A stretch of DNA of 64,000 bases from Polaribacter cellanae (GTDB taxonomy: Bacteria; Bacteroidota; Bacteroidia; Flavobacteriales; Flavobacteriaceae). This document shows, piece by piece, positions 1 to 8,950 of this stretch. The DNA lies in contig NZ_CP071869.1 in assembly GCF_017569185.1 (NCBI RefSeq), forward strand, positions 1,116,001-1,180,000, in the 5' to 3' direction. The translations under genes and the position numbers were made by a program. The notes below the pieces were generated by a model. That model did no database searches, was not told the DNA's origin, and worked only from the letters and a program-made list of their open reading frames with translations. Position 1 is the first letter of the stretch. Each line of letters begins with the position of its first letter.

Positions 1-1
1 A

Positions 2-307
2 GCTCTAAAAGCTTTTTTACTCGTTAAAGAACAAGATTCTTTAAGCCCTATAATTAAAGAACGAAGAATTAACTCTATAGGTTACAAACTTTTAAAAGAA
101 GGAAAAGCAAAAAAAGCAGTAGAAATTTTTAAAATAAATATTGCCTTGCATCCTAAAAGCTCGAATGTTTACGATAGCACAGCAGAAGCGTATCTTGTAT
201 TAAATAAGAAAGAAAAAGCAATTGAATATTATAAAAAAGCATTGGTTATTAATCCCGAAAATTACAATGCAAAAAGAGCCTATAAAAAATTAACAGAAGA
301 AAAATAA
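2..307 (+). CDS. TPR-repeat protein, C-terminal fragment
   Basis: The reading frame is open from the first complete codon of the window to a TAA at 305-307, giving about 101 residues, so the N-terminus lies outside. Two tetratricopeptide-like helical hairpins are visible. One is around the GKAKKAVEIFKINIALHPKS stretch, and the second ends in the usual KAIEYYKKALVINPEN form. In Flavobacteriaceae such a TPR tail often follows a serine beta-lactamase-like or esterase domain, but that part is not present here, so only protein-protein interaction can be inferred. No neighbour clarifies the role. The next gene starts 205 bp downstream, and nothing recognisable lies between them. Confidence 0.8.
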   Translation, partial: ALKAFLLVKEQDSLSPIIKERRINSIGYKLLKEGKAKKAVEIFKINIALHPKSSNVYDSTAEAYLVLNKKEKAIEYYKKALVINPENYNAKRAYKKLTEEK

Positions 308-512
308 TGGATTTAGGACTTAAAATCTAAACCAGCTAAACGAAACGAATATCTGGCTGAGCCTGTAGAACCTTCAGTTACAGTTTTTAGTAGCAGTAAC
401 AAATTAAATCTTTTTGGTGTCTGCAACTTTGCTAGAAAAAAAAACTCAAAACAATATTTAATTTTATTTTTTTTGAAAATACTTGTATATTTAAACCTTA
501 AGTTATTAAATA

Positions 513-974
513 ATGAAAACCGCACAAGAATGGTTTGATGAGTATGCTATAAGTCATCAAAATAAAACCAACCAATTGGTACACTATATTTGTGTTCCAT
601 TAATTTTCTTTAGCGTAATCGGACTTTTAATGAGTATTCCAACTTCGCTTTTAGAAAATACTTTTCGTTTATATAATCCGCTTATAGAAAATTGGGCAGT
701 AGTAATTGGTATTGTAATTTCTTTCTTTTATTTGCGTTTGGGATTTTGGTACTTCTTAAATATGTTATTTGTAATCTTGCTTTGCATTGTTGGAAATTTC
801 TGGTTGGGAAATACTACAAATCTTTTATATACCTCGATAATTATTTTTGTTTTGGCTTGGGTTGGTCAGTTTTGGGGACATAAAGTGGAAGGTAAAAAGC
901 CTTCTTTTGCAAAAGATTTACAGTTTTTGTTGATTGGCCCACTTTGGGTGATTCAAAAATTGAGGAGGAAGTGA
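513..974 (+). CDS. Mpo1-like (DUF962) integral membrane protein
   Basis: This is a 153-residue protein that starts with the family hallmark of an EWFDEYAISHQNKTN-type segment (residues 6-20) followed by several hydrophobic helices. This matches the DUF962/YGL010w family, whose yeast member Mpo1 is an iron-dependent dioxygenase in 2-hydroxy fatty acid alpha-oxidation. The histidines of the HQN segment and the late GHKVEGKKPS segment are the likely metal ligands by family analogy. Length is normal for the family. The bacterial substrate is unknown. It stands alone, followed 77 bp later by csaA on the same strand. Confidence 0.8.
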   Translation: MKTAQEWFDEYAISHQNKTNQLVHYICVPLIFFSVIGLLMSIPTSLLENTFRLYNPLIENWAVVIGIVISFFYLRLGFWYFLNMLFVILLCIVGNFWLGNTTNLLYTSIIIFVLAWVGQFWGHKVEGKKPSFAKDLQFLLIGPLWVIQKLRRK

Positions 975-1051
975 TAACTATTAGGTTTCAATTGAGAAGA
1001 TAGACACTAAGTTTACAAATTATGACTGCCAACTTATGATAAAAATAAAAT

Positions 1052-1390
1052 ATGAAACCAGAAATAACTTTCGATGATTTTTTAAAAGTTGATATTAGAA
1101 TAGGAACCATTATAGAAGTCAACGATTTTCCGAAAGCTAAAAAACCAGCCTATCAATTAACCATAGATTTTGGTGGTTTAGGAATTAAAAAGTCAAGCGC
1201 TCAAATAACAGATTTGTATTCAAAAAAAGATTTGTTAAACAAACAAGTTTCTGCCATCGTTAACTTTAAGCCAAGACAAATTGCTAACTTTATAAGTGAA
1301 GTTTTAGTAGTTGGTATTTATAACACTAATGGAAATGTGGTTTTACTACAAGCTTCTAAGAAGGTTAAGAATGGAGAGCAGGTTAGTTAG
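1052..1390 (+). CDS. csaA: CsaA-like tRNA-binding protein
   Basis: This is a 112-residue single-domain protein with the EMAPII/Trbp111-type OB fold. It has the family pattern of a VDIRIGTI strand near residues 13-20, a Y-x-L-x-I-D-F-G segment, a PRQIANFISEVLVVG segment around residues 75-90, and the closing LLQASKKVKNGEQV. CsaA is a dimeric tRNA-binding protein with proposed chaperone activity, and its exact physiological role is unsettled. Length is typical. It may be co-transcribed with the Mpo1-like gene just upstream. A dispersed flavobacterial repeat begins about 20 bp after its stop. Confidence 0.88.
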   Translation: MKPEITFDDFLKVDIRIGTIIEVNDFPKAKKPAYQLTIDFGGLGIKKSSAQITDLYSKKDLLNKQVSAIVNFKPRQIANFISEVLVVGIYNTNGNVVLLQASKKVKNGEQVS

Positions 1391-1408
1391 GGTCTTCAAG
1401 TTTAATAT

Positions 1409-1562
1409 CGTGAGTTCGATTTAAGAAACAATATATGACTGTATCTTAGTTTTTTGACAGACAACCACTTATACTTCCACTTCCTGTAATCTCGACAATA
1501 GGAAAAATTTAATAGTTTATAACTATAATTTGTAAGATTCCTGCGTCATCCAAATAACATTG
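1409..1562 (-). repeat. Dispersed flavobacterial repeat, copy 1 (inverted)
   Basis: Read on the minus strand, this intergenic stretch matches the repeats at 8181-8334, 12651-12740 and 46573-46732. It shares a conserved head (GATGACGCAGGAATCTTACA), then AAATTATAGTTATAAA, and a conserved tail (TTTCTTAAATCGAACTCACG). The middle is diverged. It has no coding capacity. Confidence 0.7.
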
Positions 1563-1666
1563 ATTTTTTTTTAAGAAAAATATTTAAATAATTAATTAGT
1601 AGTTTGTCGAACTTACGTTAAATAGTAAAATAAAAACTTTGCGTCTCTACGACTTTTCGAGAAACA

Positions 1667-1825
1667 TTAATTCTTAGAATTATTCAAAATAACCAACGCT
1701 CCAATTATACCTGGAATCCAGCCACAAAGCGTTAATAAAAAGATAATTACAAAAGAACCACAGCCTTTATCTATTACCGAAAGTGGTGGAAAGAAAATGG
1801 CAAAAAATACTCTAAAAAGACTCAT
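1667..1825 (-). CDS. YqaE/Pmp3 family small membrane protein
   Basis: This is a 52-residue protein. It opens MSLFRVFFAIFFPPLSVIDK, continues with a GCGSFVIIFLLTLCGWIPGI membrane segment, and ends ALVILNNSKN. Two hydrophobic helices joined by a short polar loop, the PPLSV..KG pattern in the first, and the L-T-L-x-G-W-I-P-G-I pattern in the second are the signature of the UPF0057/Pmp3/YqaE proteolipid family. These proteins are linked to membrane potential and salt or cold stress. The start is the only ATG in frame that gives the full family length. It is an isolated gene between csaA and pyrD. Confidence 0.88.
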   Translation of the reverse strand: MSLFRVFFAIFFPPLSVIDKGCGSFVIIFLLTLCGWIPGIIGALVILNNSKN

Positions 1826-2113
1826 AATATAATGTTGATTTAGATATTATTAAGACGATTAAAAGCTGTTTTTGTTACAAACCATCTATTATTTAAGCAC
1901 TTTTAGAAGACAATAAACACCTCTGTATACCAATTAAATAAGCCCATTTACATTATCGTAACATTTAAAAAGAAACTTAAAATCTTAAAAAAATTATAGT
2001 CTTTTTACTTTTGAGATCAGTTAAGATTGGTACTTCTAAGAGCAACAAATAAATGACTCTTACCAACGTTTATCTTGAGCGCAGTCGAAAAACAGGGATA
2101 TTAGACTTTAAAA

Positions 2114-3148
2114 CTACATCCTATCTAAAACAGCCTTATTAATTTTCTTAATTAAACCTGGGCCTTCGTAAATAAATCCTGTATATACCTGAACCAAATC
2201 TGCACCAGCATCTAATTTTTCTAACGCATCTTCTGCAGAATGGATACCTCCTACTCCAATAATAGGAAACGATTTATTGGATTGATCTGCTAAATATTTA
2301 ATTACTTTTGTACTCTGGTTTTTAATTGGTTTTCCACTTACACCACCATTTCCAATTTCGGCTAAACGTTCTTTAGAGGCTTTTAAGTTTTCTCTTGAAG
2401 TAGACGTGTTTGAAGCAATCACACCATCAATTTTTGTTTCTGCAACCAAATCTATTATTTCATCTAATTGAATATTATTTAAATCTGGAGCAATTTTTAA
2501 TAAAATTGGCTTCTTAATTTTAAAAATTTTATTTTCTTTTTGGCAAGCAGTAATCAATTCTACCAAATAATCTTTGTCATTTAATTTTGCGTGACTTCCC
2601 ACATTTGGGCAACTAACATTTAGCACAAAATAATCTACAAAAGGGTGTAATTCTTTAAAAACTGTAATATAATCTTTTGTATAGTTTTCTGGTTTGGTGT
2701 CTGTATTTTTTCCAATATTTCCACCAATAAGCACTTTATGTTTATTTTTCTTTAGGTTTTTAATCGCTTCTTCTACTCCATTGTTATTAAAACCCATTCT
2801 ATTGATAATTCCTTGATCGTCTTTTAAACGGAACAATCTTTTTTTAGGGTTTCCAACTTGACCTTTTGGAGTAACCGTTCCAACTTCAATAAAACCAAAA
2901 CCAAGGTTTGCCAATTCGTTATATAAAACTGCATTTTTATCGAAACCAGCAGCTAAACCAACAGGATTTTTAAACGTTAAACCGAAAACAGTTTTTTCTA
3001 AACGTGTGTCATTTACCTGATACATACTTCTAAAAATAGACGCTCCAAAAGGAATTTTGCATAAAATTCTAATTAGAAAAAAGGTAAAATAGTGTACTTT
3101 TTCTGGATCGAAAAGAAAAAAGATGGGTCTTACTATTAATTTATACAT
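2114..3148 (-). CDS. pyrD: Dihydroorotate dehydrogenase (quinone), class 2
   Basis: PyrD oxidises dihydroorotate to orotate in pyrimidine synthesis and passes electrons to membrane quinones. The 344-residue protein has the class 2 N-terminal amphipathic helices (residues 1-40) that dock to the inner membrane. It also has [10 protein letters not shown] near residues 64-73, NRMGFNNNG near 116-124 and VLNVSCPN, in which Ser179 is the class 2 catalytic base. The late GVGGI...[10 protein letters not shown] phosphate-binding region of the FMN site is present. Length is normal. No obvious terminator was seen downstream. The 3' side (about 2070-2096) carries a flavobacterial repeat fragment (CTTGAGCGCAGTCGAA). 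Confidence 0.96.
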   Translation of the reverse strand: MYKLIVRPIFFLFDPEKVHYFTFFLIRILCKIPFGASIFRSMYQVNDTRLEKTVFGLTFKNPVGLAAGFDKNAVLYNELANLGFGFIEVGTVTPKGQVGNPKKRLFRLKDDQGIINRMGFNNNGVEEAIKNLKKNKHKVLIGGNIGKNTDTKPENYTKDYITVFKELHPFVDYFVLNVSCPNVGSHAKLNDKDYLVELITACQKENKIFKIKKPILLKIAPDLNNIQLDEIIDLVAETKIDGVIASNTSTSRENLKASKERLAEIGNGGVSGKPIKNQSTKVIKYLADQSNKSFPIIGVGGIHSAEDALEKLDAGADLVQVYTGFIYEGPGLIKKINKAVLDRM

Positions 3149-3295
3149 TTCTATTCTAATTTACTACTTTTTTTTGATTTTTCGACTTTTAAATATGTAA
3201 TTATAAGAGCGAGTTTTATTTTAGTTTTACATTATGGTTGCATCTGGTCAGTTATAAGTTCTACTTACCTCATTTAGTTTTATTTCATTTAAACC

Positions 3296-5722
3296 TTATC
3301 GTAAAACAGCATCTAATTTTTTTTCGAATGTTTGCTGTAATTTTTGCATTATTTTATCTATTTGTTTGTCTGCCAACGTTTTTGTTTCGTCTTGTAATAA
3401 GAAACTAACTGCATACGATTTTTTACCTTCTGGCAACTTATCTCCTTCATACACATCGAACAAATCTACTTCTTTTAGTAAATTCTTTTCTGACTGAAAT
3501 GCCAAATTATACACTTCTTTAAAAGCTGTTTTCGAATCTAATAGTAACGCCAAATCTCTTTTTACTGCTGGAAATTTTGGTAATTCAGCAACTTTAATTT
3601 TTTTATTTCCTGTTAATTTTAAAATGGTGTCCCAATTAAAATCAGCATATAAAACCTCTTGTTTAATTCCGAATTCTTTTAGCAAACTGTTTTTTACTAC
3701 TCCAAATTCTACCAATTTCATTTTTCCTAATCCAAAGGAAATTCCTTCAGAAAAAACATCTAATTTACTAGGTGTCGATTTTAAACTATCGATTCCTAAT
3801 CTACTTAAAACACTTTTAATGATTCCTTTTAAATAAAAGAAATCCGATTTTTGATTTACTATTTTCCAACTATCATTTGTTCTGTTTCCTGTTACAAAAA
3901 GTGTTAGATGTTTGTTTTCCTGGTATTTACCAGAATATTTATGATATGTTTTACCAAACTCGTAAAACTTTAAAGAATTATTTTTTCTATTGATATTATA
4001 AGAAACGGATTCTAAACCACTAAACAACAAAGATTGGCGCATTACTTTCAAATCGTTACTTAATGGGTTTAGCATTTCTACATTTGCTTCCTCATTAATA
4101 TTTTCCGATAAAGTTCCATATTGGGGCTTTGTTAATGAGTTTGCCATAGTTTCATTAAAACCTTGTGCTGTTAATTGGTTTGCAACCACATTTTCAACCT
4201 TTGTTTCCTTATTAGAATCAAAAGAAATTGAGGTGTTTAATTTATGAGAAAACTCAATATTATTATAACCATACACTCTTAGAATTTCTTCGATAATATC
4301 TGCTTCTCGCTGTACATCAGTTCTATAAGAAGGAATTGTTAAGCCTAAACCTCCTTCTGTTTCGCTATTAATTTTAATTTCTAAAGAAGCTAAAATATTT
4401 TTAATTGTTTCTCTCGGAATTTCTTGTCCAATTAATCTGTACGCATTTTCATAAGATAAGAATACTTGAAAATCTTCTAGTTTTACTGGATAAAAATCAG
4501 AAATATCAGAGGCCATTTTACCTCCTGCATATTCTTCAATTAATAAAGCTGCACGTTTTAGTGCATATTCTGTCATATTAATATCAATTCCTCTTTCGAA
4601 ACGAAAAGAAGCATCTGTATTTAAAGCGTGTCTTTTTGCTGTTTTTCTTACAGAAACAGGGTTAAAATAAGCGCTTTCTAAGAAAATTGAAGTCGTATTT
4701 TCTGTAACTCCAGATTGTAAACCTCCAAAAACTCCTGCAATACAAAGAGGGTTTGAATCTCCATCACAAATCATAATATCATTAGAAGACAATTCTCTTT
4801 CAACATCATCTAAAGTGGTAAATTTTGTTCCTTCTTCTAAAGTTTTTACCAAAATTTTATTTCCTTTTATTTTCTGGGCATCAAAAGCATGTAAAGGTTG
4901 CCCAAGTTCATGTAGCACATAATTTGTAATATCTACAATGTTGTTTTTAGGAGTAATTCCAATAGCTTTTAATCTATTTTGAATCCATTTTGGAGAATCT
5001 TTAACGGCTACATCTGTAATGGTAATTCCACAATATCTTGGAGTTTGGTCTTTATCTGCTACTTCTACATCGATTCTTAACGTTCTTTCATCTACATGAA
5101 AATCGCTTACAGAAGGCGATATTAATTCTAAATTTACGTCTTGTTGCATTAAACCTGCCCTTACATCTCTTGCCACACCAAAATGACTCATAGCATCTGA
5201 ACGATTTGGCGTTAAACCAATTTCGAAAACGTAGTCTGTTTCTATATTAAAAACTTCGGAAGCTAAAGTTCCTGTAGCTATTTCTGCATCTAGCACCATA
5301 ATTCCATCATGGCTTTTGCCTAAGCCTAATTCGTCTTCGGCACAAATCATCCCATAACTTTCTTCTCCTCTAATTTTTCCTTTTTTTATTTTAAAACCTT
5401 CTCCTTTATCATCATATAAAACAGTTCCAATTGTGGCAACAAGTACTTTTTGACCAGCAGCAACATTGGGTGCACCACAAACAATTTGTACAGGGTTTGC
5501 TGTTCCTAAATTTACTGTGGTAACTTTTAACCTGTCTGCATTTGGGTGCTGTACACAAGTTAAAACTTCGCCAACAACAATGCCTTTTAGACTACCTTTT
5601 ATAGATTCTTTGGTTTCGATACCTTCTACTTCTAATCCTAAATCAGTTAATAACTCTCCTGTTTTTACTGGTTCCCAATCTATTTGTAGAAACTGCTTTA
5701 ACCAATTGTACGAAATTTTCAT
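3296..5722 (-). CDS. pheT: Phenylalanine--tRNA ligase beta subunit
   Basis: This 808-residue subunit of the cytoplasmic alpha2-beta2 synthetase charges tRNA-Phe. Domains in order are: an N-terminal fold starting MKISYNWLKQFL; the EMAPII-like tRNA-binding domain (about 40-150, with VVGEVLTCVQHPNADRLKV); the B3/B4 editing region (about 215-390); the B5 domain; the catalytic-like core; and a C-terminal FDX-ACB domain ending the protein, with the FPAVKRDLALLLD motif. Length fits the bacterial family. A good -7 element lies 26 bp upstream of the ATG, so it appears to be transcribed alone. The pheS partner is not in the window, as is common in Bacteroidota. Confidence 0.97.
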   Translation of the reverse strand: MKISYNWLKQFLQIDWEPVKTGELLTDLGLEVEGIETKESIKGSLKGIVVGEVLTCVQHPNADRLKVTTVNLGTANPVQIVCGAPNVAAGQKVLVATIGTVLYDDKGEGFKIKKGKIRGEESYGMICAEDELGLGKSHDGIMVLDAEIATGTLASEVFNIETDYVFEIGLTPNRSDAMSHFGVARDVRAGLMQQDVNLELISPSVSDFHVDERTLRIDVEVADKDQTPRYCGITITDVAVKDSPKWIQNRLKAIGITPKNNIVDITNYVLHELGQPLHAFDAQKIKGNKILVKTLEEGTKFTTLDDVERELSSNDIMICDGDSNPLCIAGVFGGLQSGVTENTTSIFLESAYFNPVSVRKTAKRHALNTDASFRFERGIDINMTEYALKRAALLIEEYAGGKMASDISDFYPVKLEDFQVFLSYENAYRLIGQEIPRETIKNILASLEIKINSETEGGLGLTIPSYRTDVQREADIIEEILRVYGYNNIEFSHKLNTSISFDSNKETKVENVVANQLTAQGFNETMANSLTKPQYGTLSENINEEANVEMLNPLSNDLKVMRQSLLFSGLESVSYNINRKNNSLKFYEFGKTYHKYSGKYQENKHLTLFVTGNRTNDSWKIVNQKSDFFYLKGIIKSVLSRLGIDSLKSTPSKLDVFSEGISFGLGKMKLVEFGVVKNSLLKEFGIKQEVLYADFNWDTILKLTGNKKIKVAELPKFPAVKRDLALLLDSKTAFKEVYNLAFQSEKNLLKEVDLFDVYEGDKLPEGKKSYAVSFLLQDETKTLADKQIDKIMQKLQQTFEKKLDAVLR

Positions 5723-5747
5723 ATTTTCTTTTTGAAGTTTTCAGGCG

Positions 5748-5755
5748 CAAATTTA
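5748..5755 (-). promoter_or_regulatory. -7 promoter element of pheT
   Basis: TAAATTTG on the minus strand matches the Bacteroidota primary-sigma -7 consensus TAnnTTTG. It lies 26 bp upstream of the pheT ATG. No convincing -33 TTG is seen. Confidence 0.55.
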
Positions 5756-6019
5756 CTGAAATTCTCGTTTTTTTAAGCATTTTTACAGTAAAATTAAAGT
5801 TCTACTCTCAAAGTGAAAAAGTAATATATCGAAACTTTTTTTTATTGATTTTTAAATAATTTTCAAAGCATAAAATTTGCAACTAATTAAGTTATTATAA
5901 CTATTTTTAGTGTTCTATAAAGCAGGGCAATAGTTCAACTAAAAACCTCTATATTATTATAAAAACTAACACAATTGCAATAAAATGAAATGCTGTAGGT
6001 TTATAATTTAAGAATTAGA

Positions 6020-6027
6020 TATCTTTG
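6020..6027 (+). promoter_or_regulatory. -7 promoter element of the LtaS-like gene
   Basis: TATCTTTG is a perfect TAnnTTTG match 10 bp before the ATG at 6038, implying a very short 5' leader. The remaining 5756-6019 stretch holds no recognisable gene. Confidence 0.55.
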
Positions 6028-6037
6028 CAGTAAATTA

Positions 6038-8041
6038 ATGAGTTTCATGTTTAAAAAAATACCCAACTACATAAAGTACATTTTTACAAATGTGTTTTTC
6101 TTATTTGTTTTTACAAGTATTTTTAGAATTATTTTTTACAGTTTTTTTGCTAATTTAGAAAATGCCACTTCTGTAGAAGTAAGAAAAGCTTTTTTATTAG
6201 GACTTCGTTTCGATTTAAAATTAGCTATTATTACGCTTTTCCCTTTGGCAATACTTGTTTTAATTACAAATTATCGCTTTTTAAAAAACAGAATTTATAA
6301 AAGAATTGCTACTATTTATTTGTCTATTACTTATTTAATTCTCACTTTATTTTTTCTGTTTGATTTTGGTTATTACGACTATTTAAACATTCGTTTAGAT
6401 GCTTCTTCTCTTCGATTTTTAACCAATTTAAAAATATCTGGACAGGTTTTGGTAGAAAGTTATCCTGTTTATAAAGGAATTATAGGATTACTAATCCTTA
6501 TTTTTATCATTTATAAATTTTCGAAATCTATTTACAATCGTTTTTCTAATGTTGAAGAAAAACGTTCTAAAAAAGTAAAAGCTCTTTATTTTATAACTAC
6601 TGTTTTATTGCTTTCATTCGGAATTTACAATAGTTTTACTCATTATCCTTTACGTTGGAGCCAGGCTTTTTTCTCTAAAAACAATGCTGTTAACCAATTT
6701 ACCTTAAACCCTGTATTATATTTCTTTGATAGTTTTGCCTACAGAAGTGAAGGCGTAAATATGGAAGAGTTTAAAAAATACTATCCTGTTATTGCCAAAC
6801 ATTTAAATTTACCAAAGGATAAAATTTCTTTTGAAAGAAAAGTAGTTTTTGATTCCACATATACGAAAAAGCCAAATGTAGTTATTGTAATGATGGAATC
6901 TGTTGGAATAACAACGATGAGTTTTTATGGAAACCCCATAAAATCGACCCCCAATTTAGATTCATTAATTAATGTAAGTACGAGTTTCCCTAATTTTTAT
7001 GTTCACAAAGTAGGAACTGCTGCCAGCGTTTTTGCAAGCGTTACAGGATTACCAGATATTGAAGATGTTAGAACTGCTTCTAGAAATCCGTTACTGCAAG
7101 ACCAACGTATTATTTTCGATCAATTTAATGGTTATGAAAAACTATATTTTTTAGGAGGAAGTGCAAACTGGGCGAATATTAGAAGTATTTTTCAATCGAA
7201 TATTAGGGGGTTAAAGATTTTCGAAGAAGGAAGCTATAAAACCGAAAAAAGAGCAGATGTTTGGGGAATTGACGATTATGAATTATTTAAAGAGTCTAAC
7301 AAAGAATTGCTAAAATTACATCAACAAGAAAAACCTTTTGTTGCTTATATTCAAACTGCTTCTAACCACATGCCTTTTACGGTACCAGACGAAAAAGAAG
7401 CTTACAAACCTTTAAAAGACAATGAAATTTCTGAAGGTTTGTTAGAAAAAAGTGGCTTTAAATCTTTAGCTCAATTAAATGCTTTACGATACTTAGACTT
7501 TAACATTGGTCGGTTTTTAGAACGTGCAAAAAAATCTGGTTATTACGAAAATACGATTTTTGTGTTTTTTGGAGACCATAATACAGCCATGAAAAGGACG
7601 AATTTATATCCAAAAGAATTCGATTTAAATATTCAGCTACAGCATGTTCCTTTTTTAATTCATGCGCCTAAATTTGTAGCTTCAAAAACTATTTCTAAAA
7701 ACGGAAAAATAATCGATTTGTTTCCAACAGTAGCAAGTTTAGCGAAGATAAATTATACGAATTATACTTTAGGAAACGATTTGTTAGACAGCACACAAAC
7801 CAACACTACTTCTTTTGTTTACTTAGGAATTAATGGAGAACCTGCAGTGGGTATTTTACAAGATAGCTTGTATTATTCGAAAACTAACGTTACCAAAACA
7901 ACTGGGTTATATAATTTAAAAACAAAAGGGTTAAAGAACATTAAAGAAGATAATATAGAAAGAGCACAACAAATGGATAGTTTGCTTTCTGCTTACTACC
8001 ATTCTACAAAGTATTTATACTTTAACAACAAGAAGCGTTAG
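6038..8041 (+). CDS. LtaS-like membrane sulfatase-fold transferase
   Basis: This is a 667-residue protein. Five hydrophobic segments occupy roughly the first 210 residues, followed by an extracytoplasmic alkaline-phosphatase/sulfatase-fold domain. That domain opens with PNVVIVMMES, has the nucleophile region HKVGTAASVFAS (Thr rather than Cys), and ends with a metal-site segment VFFGDHNTAM. This layout is that of lipoteichoic acid synthases and of Gram-negative phosphoglycerol or phosphoethanolamine transferases. Flavobacteria have no lipoteichoic acid, so the acceptor is probably a periplasmic glycan or lipid headgroup. The specific substrate cannot be read from sequence. It stands alone, with its own short-leader promoter. 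Confidence 0.85.
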   Translation: MSFMFKKIPNYIKYIFTNVFFLFVFTSIFRIIFYSFFANLENATSVEVRKAFLLGLRFDLKLAIITLFPLAILVLITNYRFLKNRIYKRIATIYLSITYLILTLFFLFDFGYYDYLNIRLDASSLRFLTNLKISGQVLVESYPVYKGIIGLLILIFIIYKFSKSIYNRFSNVEEKRSKKVKALYFITTVLLLSFGIYNSFTHYPLRWSQAFFSKNNAVNQFTLNPVLYFFDSFAYRSEGVNMEEFKKYYPVIAKHLNLPKDKISFERKVVFDSTYTKKPNVVIVMMESVGITTMSFYGNPIKSTPNLDSLINVSTSFPNFYVHKVGTAASVFASVTGLPDIEDVRTASRNPLLQDQRIIFDQFNGYEKLYFLGGSANWANIRSIFQSNIRGLKIFEEGSYKTEKRADVWGIDDYELFKESNKELLKLHQQEKPFVAYIQTASNHMPFTVPDEKEAYKPLKDNEISEGLLEKSGFKSLAQLNALRYLDFNIGRFLERAKKSGYYENTIFVFFGDHNTAMKRTNLYPKEFDLNIQLQHVPFLIHAPKFVASKTISKNGKIIDLFPTVASLAKINYTNYTLGNDLLDSTQTNTTSFVYLGINGEPAVGILQDSLYYSKTNVTKTTGLYNLKTKGLKNIKEDNIERAQQMDSLLSAYYHSTKYLYFNNKKR

Positions 8042-8180
8042 AGTTAAAATTGTATTACGAAGTTTACTGAGAAAAATACAGCGTTTCGTAAAGTATGTTT
8101 ATAGACTTTACTAATTTAATGCAGGTTCGATATATTACTAATTGATTATTAACTACTTAATTTTTTTTTGAAAATTAATA

Positions 8181-8334
8181 TCATTCTGATAACGCAGGAA
8201 GAGGAATCTTACAAATTGTAGTTATAAATTATAAAATTTCTCCTATCGTAGAAATGATACAGAAACATAAAACACTGTATGTTAATTTATTAAAACAAAG
8301 TTCTATATTGTTTCTTAAATAGAACTCAAATTAA
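8181..8334 (+). repeat. Dispersed flavobacterial repeat, copy 2
   Basis: It has the conserved head ACGCAGGAAGAGGAATCTTA, then CAAATTGTAGTTATAAA and TTTCTCCTATCGTAGAAATG, with a tail TGTTTCTTAAATAGAACTCA. It lies between two convergent genes and fills most of the 344-bp gap 8042-8385, which otherwise holds nothing I recognise. Confidence 0.72.
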
Positions 8335-8385
8335 TTTATAAAAATTAAGCTAATGTTTTTTTATTTTATATTGAATAAAAAAGTT

Positions 8386-8949
8386 CTATTTAGCAAAAGA
8401 GACTTTGTCTATTTTCTTATAGAGTGTAAAGTATAAGTTTGCAAAAATAGTTCCTATTGTTATTCCAACAAAAATATCGAGAGGAAAATGTACTCCTAAA
8501 TATATACGACTGTAGGAAAAGAGCACTGGAAAAAACAACAATAAAGCACTGTATTTGTATTTTCCTTTTAATAATAAAATAACATAGACCGTAAAAAATG
8601 TAGATGTGGTTGCATGCCCAGATATAAAACTAAAACTTTGTGGATTTATTAAAGTTCTTAGTAAATGGTCTATTTCTGGATCGTTATTTGGTCTTAATCT
8701 TTGGATGTAATTTTTTATGAAATTTGTAAATTGATCTGAAAAAGCGACCAAAACAATCATAGACAAGATCATAAATACCCCACGTTTCCAACCAAAGGAT
8801 TTTATGATTAAAAAAAAGATAAGAAGAAACACTGGAGTCCAATTAAATTGATTGGTTACAAACAACCAAAAAGAATCCCAGTGTTCGTTTCCTAAATTAT
8901 TTAGGAAAATTAAAATTTCTTTATCTATTTTTAGTATTCTGTCTAACAA
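8386..8949 (-). CDS. PAP2-family membrane phosphatase
   Basis: This is a 187-residue integral membrane protein of the type 2 phosphatidic acid phosphatase family, hydrolysing lipid (pyro)phosphates at the membrane. The three motifs are visible: K79..RP (KNYIQRLRP), SGH at about 110-112 (FISGHATTSTF) and SRIYLGVHFPLD at 147-158, with His112 and His154 as the catalytic histidines. The start is TTG, 1 bp after the stop of the upstream PPIase gene. No ATG gives a full-length protein. It closes the nrnA-gldI-fkpA-PPIase operon, though its physiological lipid substrate is unknown. Confidence 0.88.
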   Translation of the reverse strand: MLDRILKIDKEILIFLNNLGNEHWDSFWLFVTNQFNWTPVFLLIFFLIIKSFGWKRGVFMILSMIVLVAFSDQFTNFIKNYIQRLRPNNDPEIDHLLRTLINPQSFSFISGHATTSTFFTVYVILLLKGKYKYSALLLFFPVLFSYSRIYLGVHFPLDIFVGITIGTIFANLYFTLYKKIDKVSFAK

Positions 8950-8950
8950 A

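Noticed and set aside
313..525. 70-residue minus-strand frame before the Mpo1-like gene
   Set aside because: It has no family resemblance, and it overlaps the Mpo1-like start, so it looks like a chance frame.
6038..8041. True lipoteichoic acid synthase
   Set aside because: The organism is Gram-negative by all other evidence, so only the fold and transferase class are claimed.
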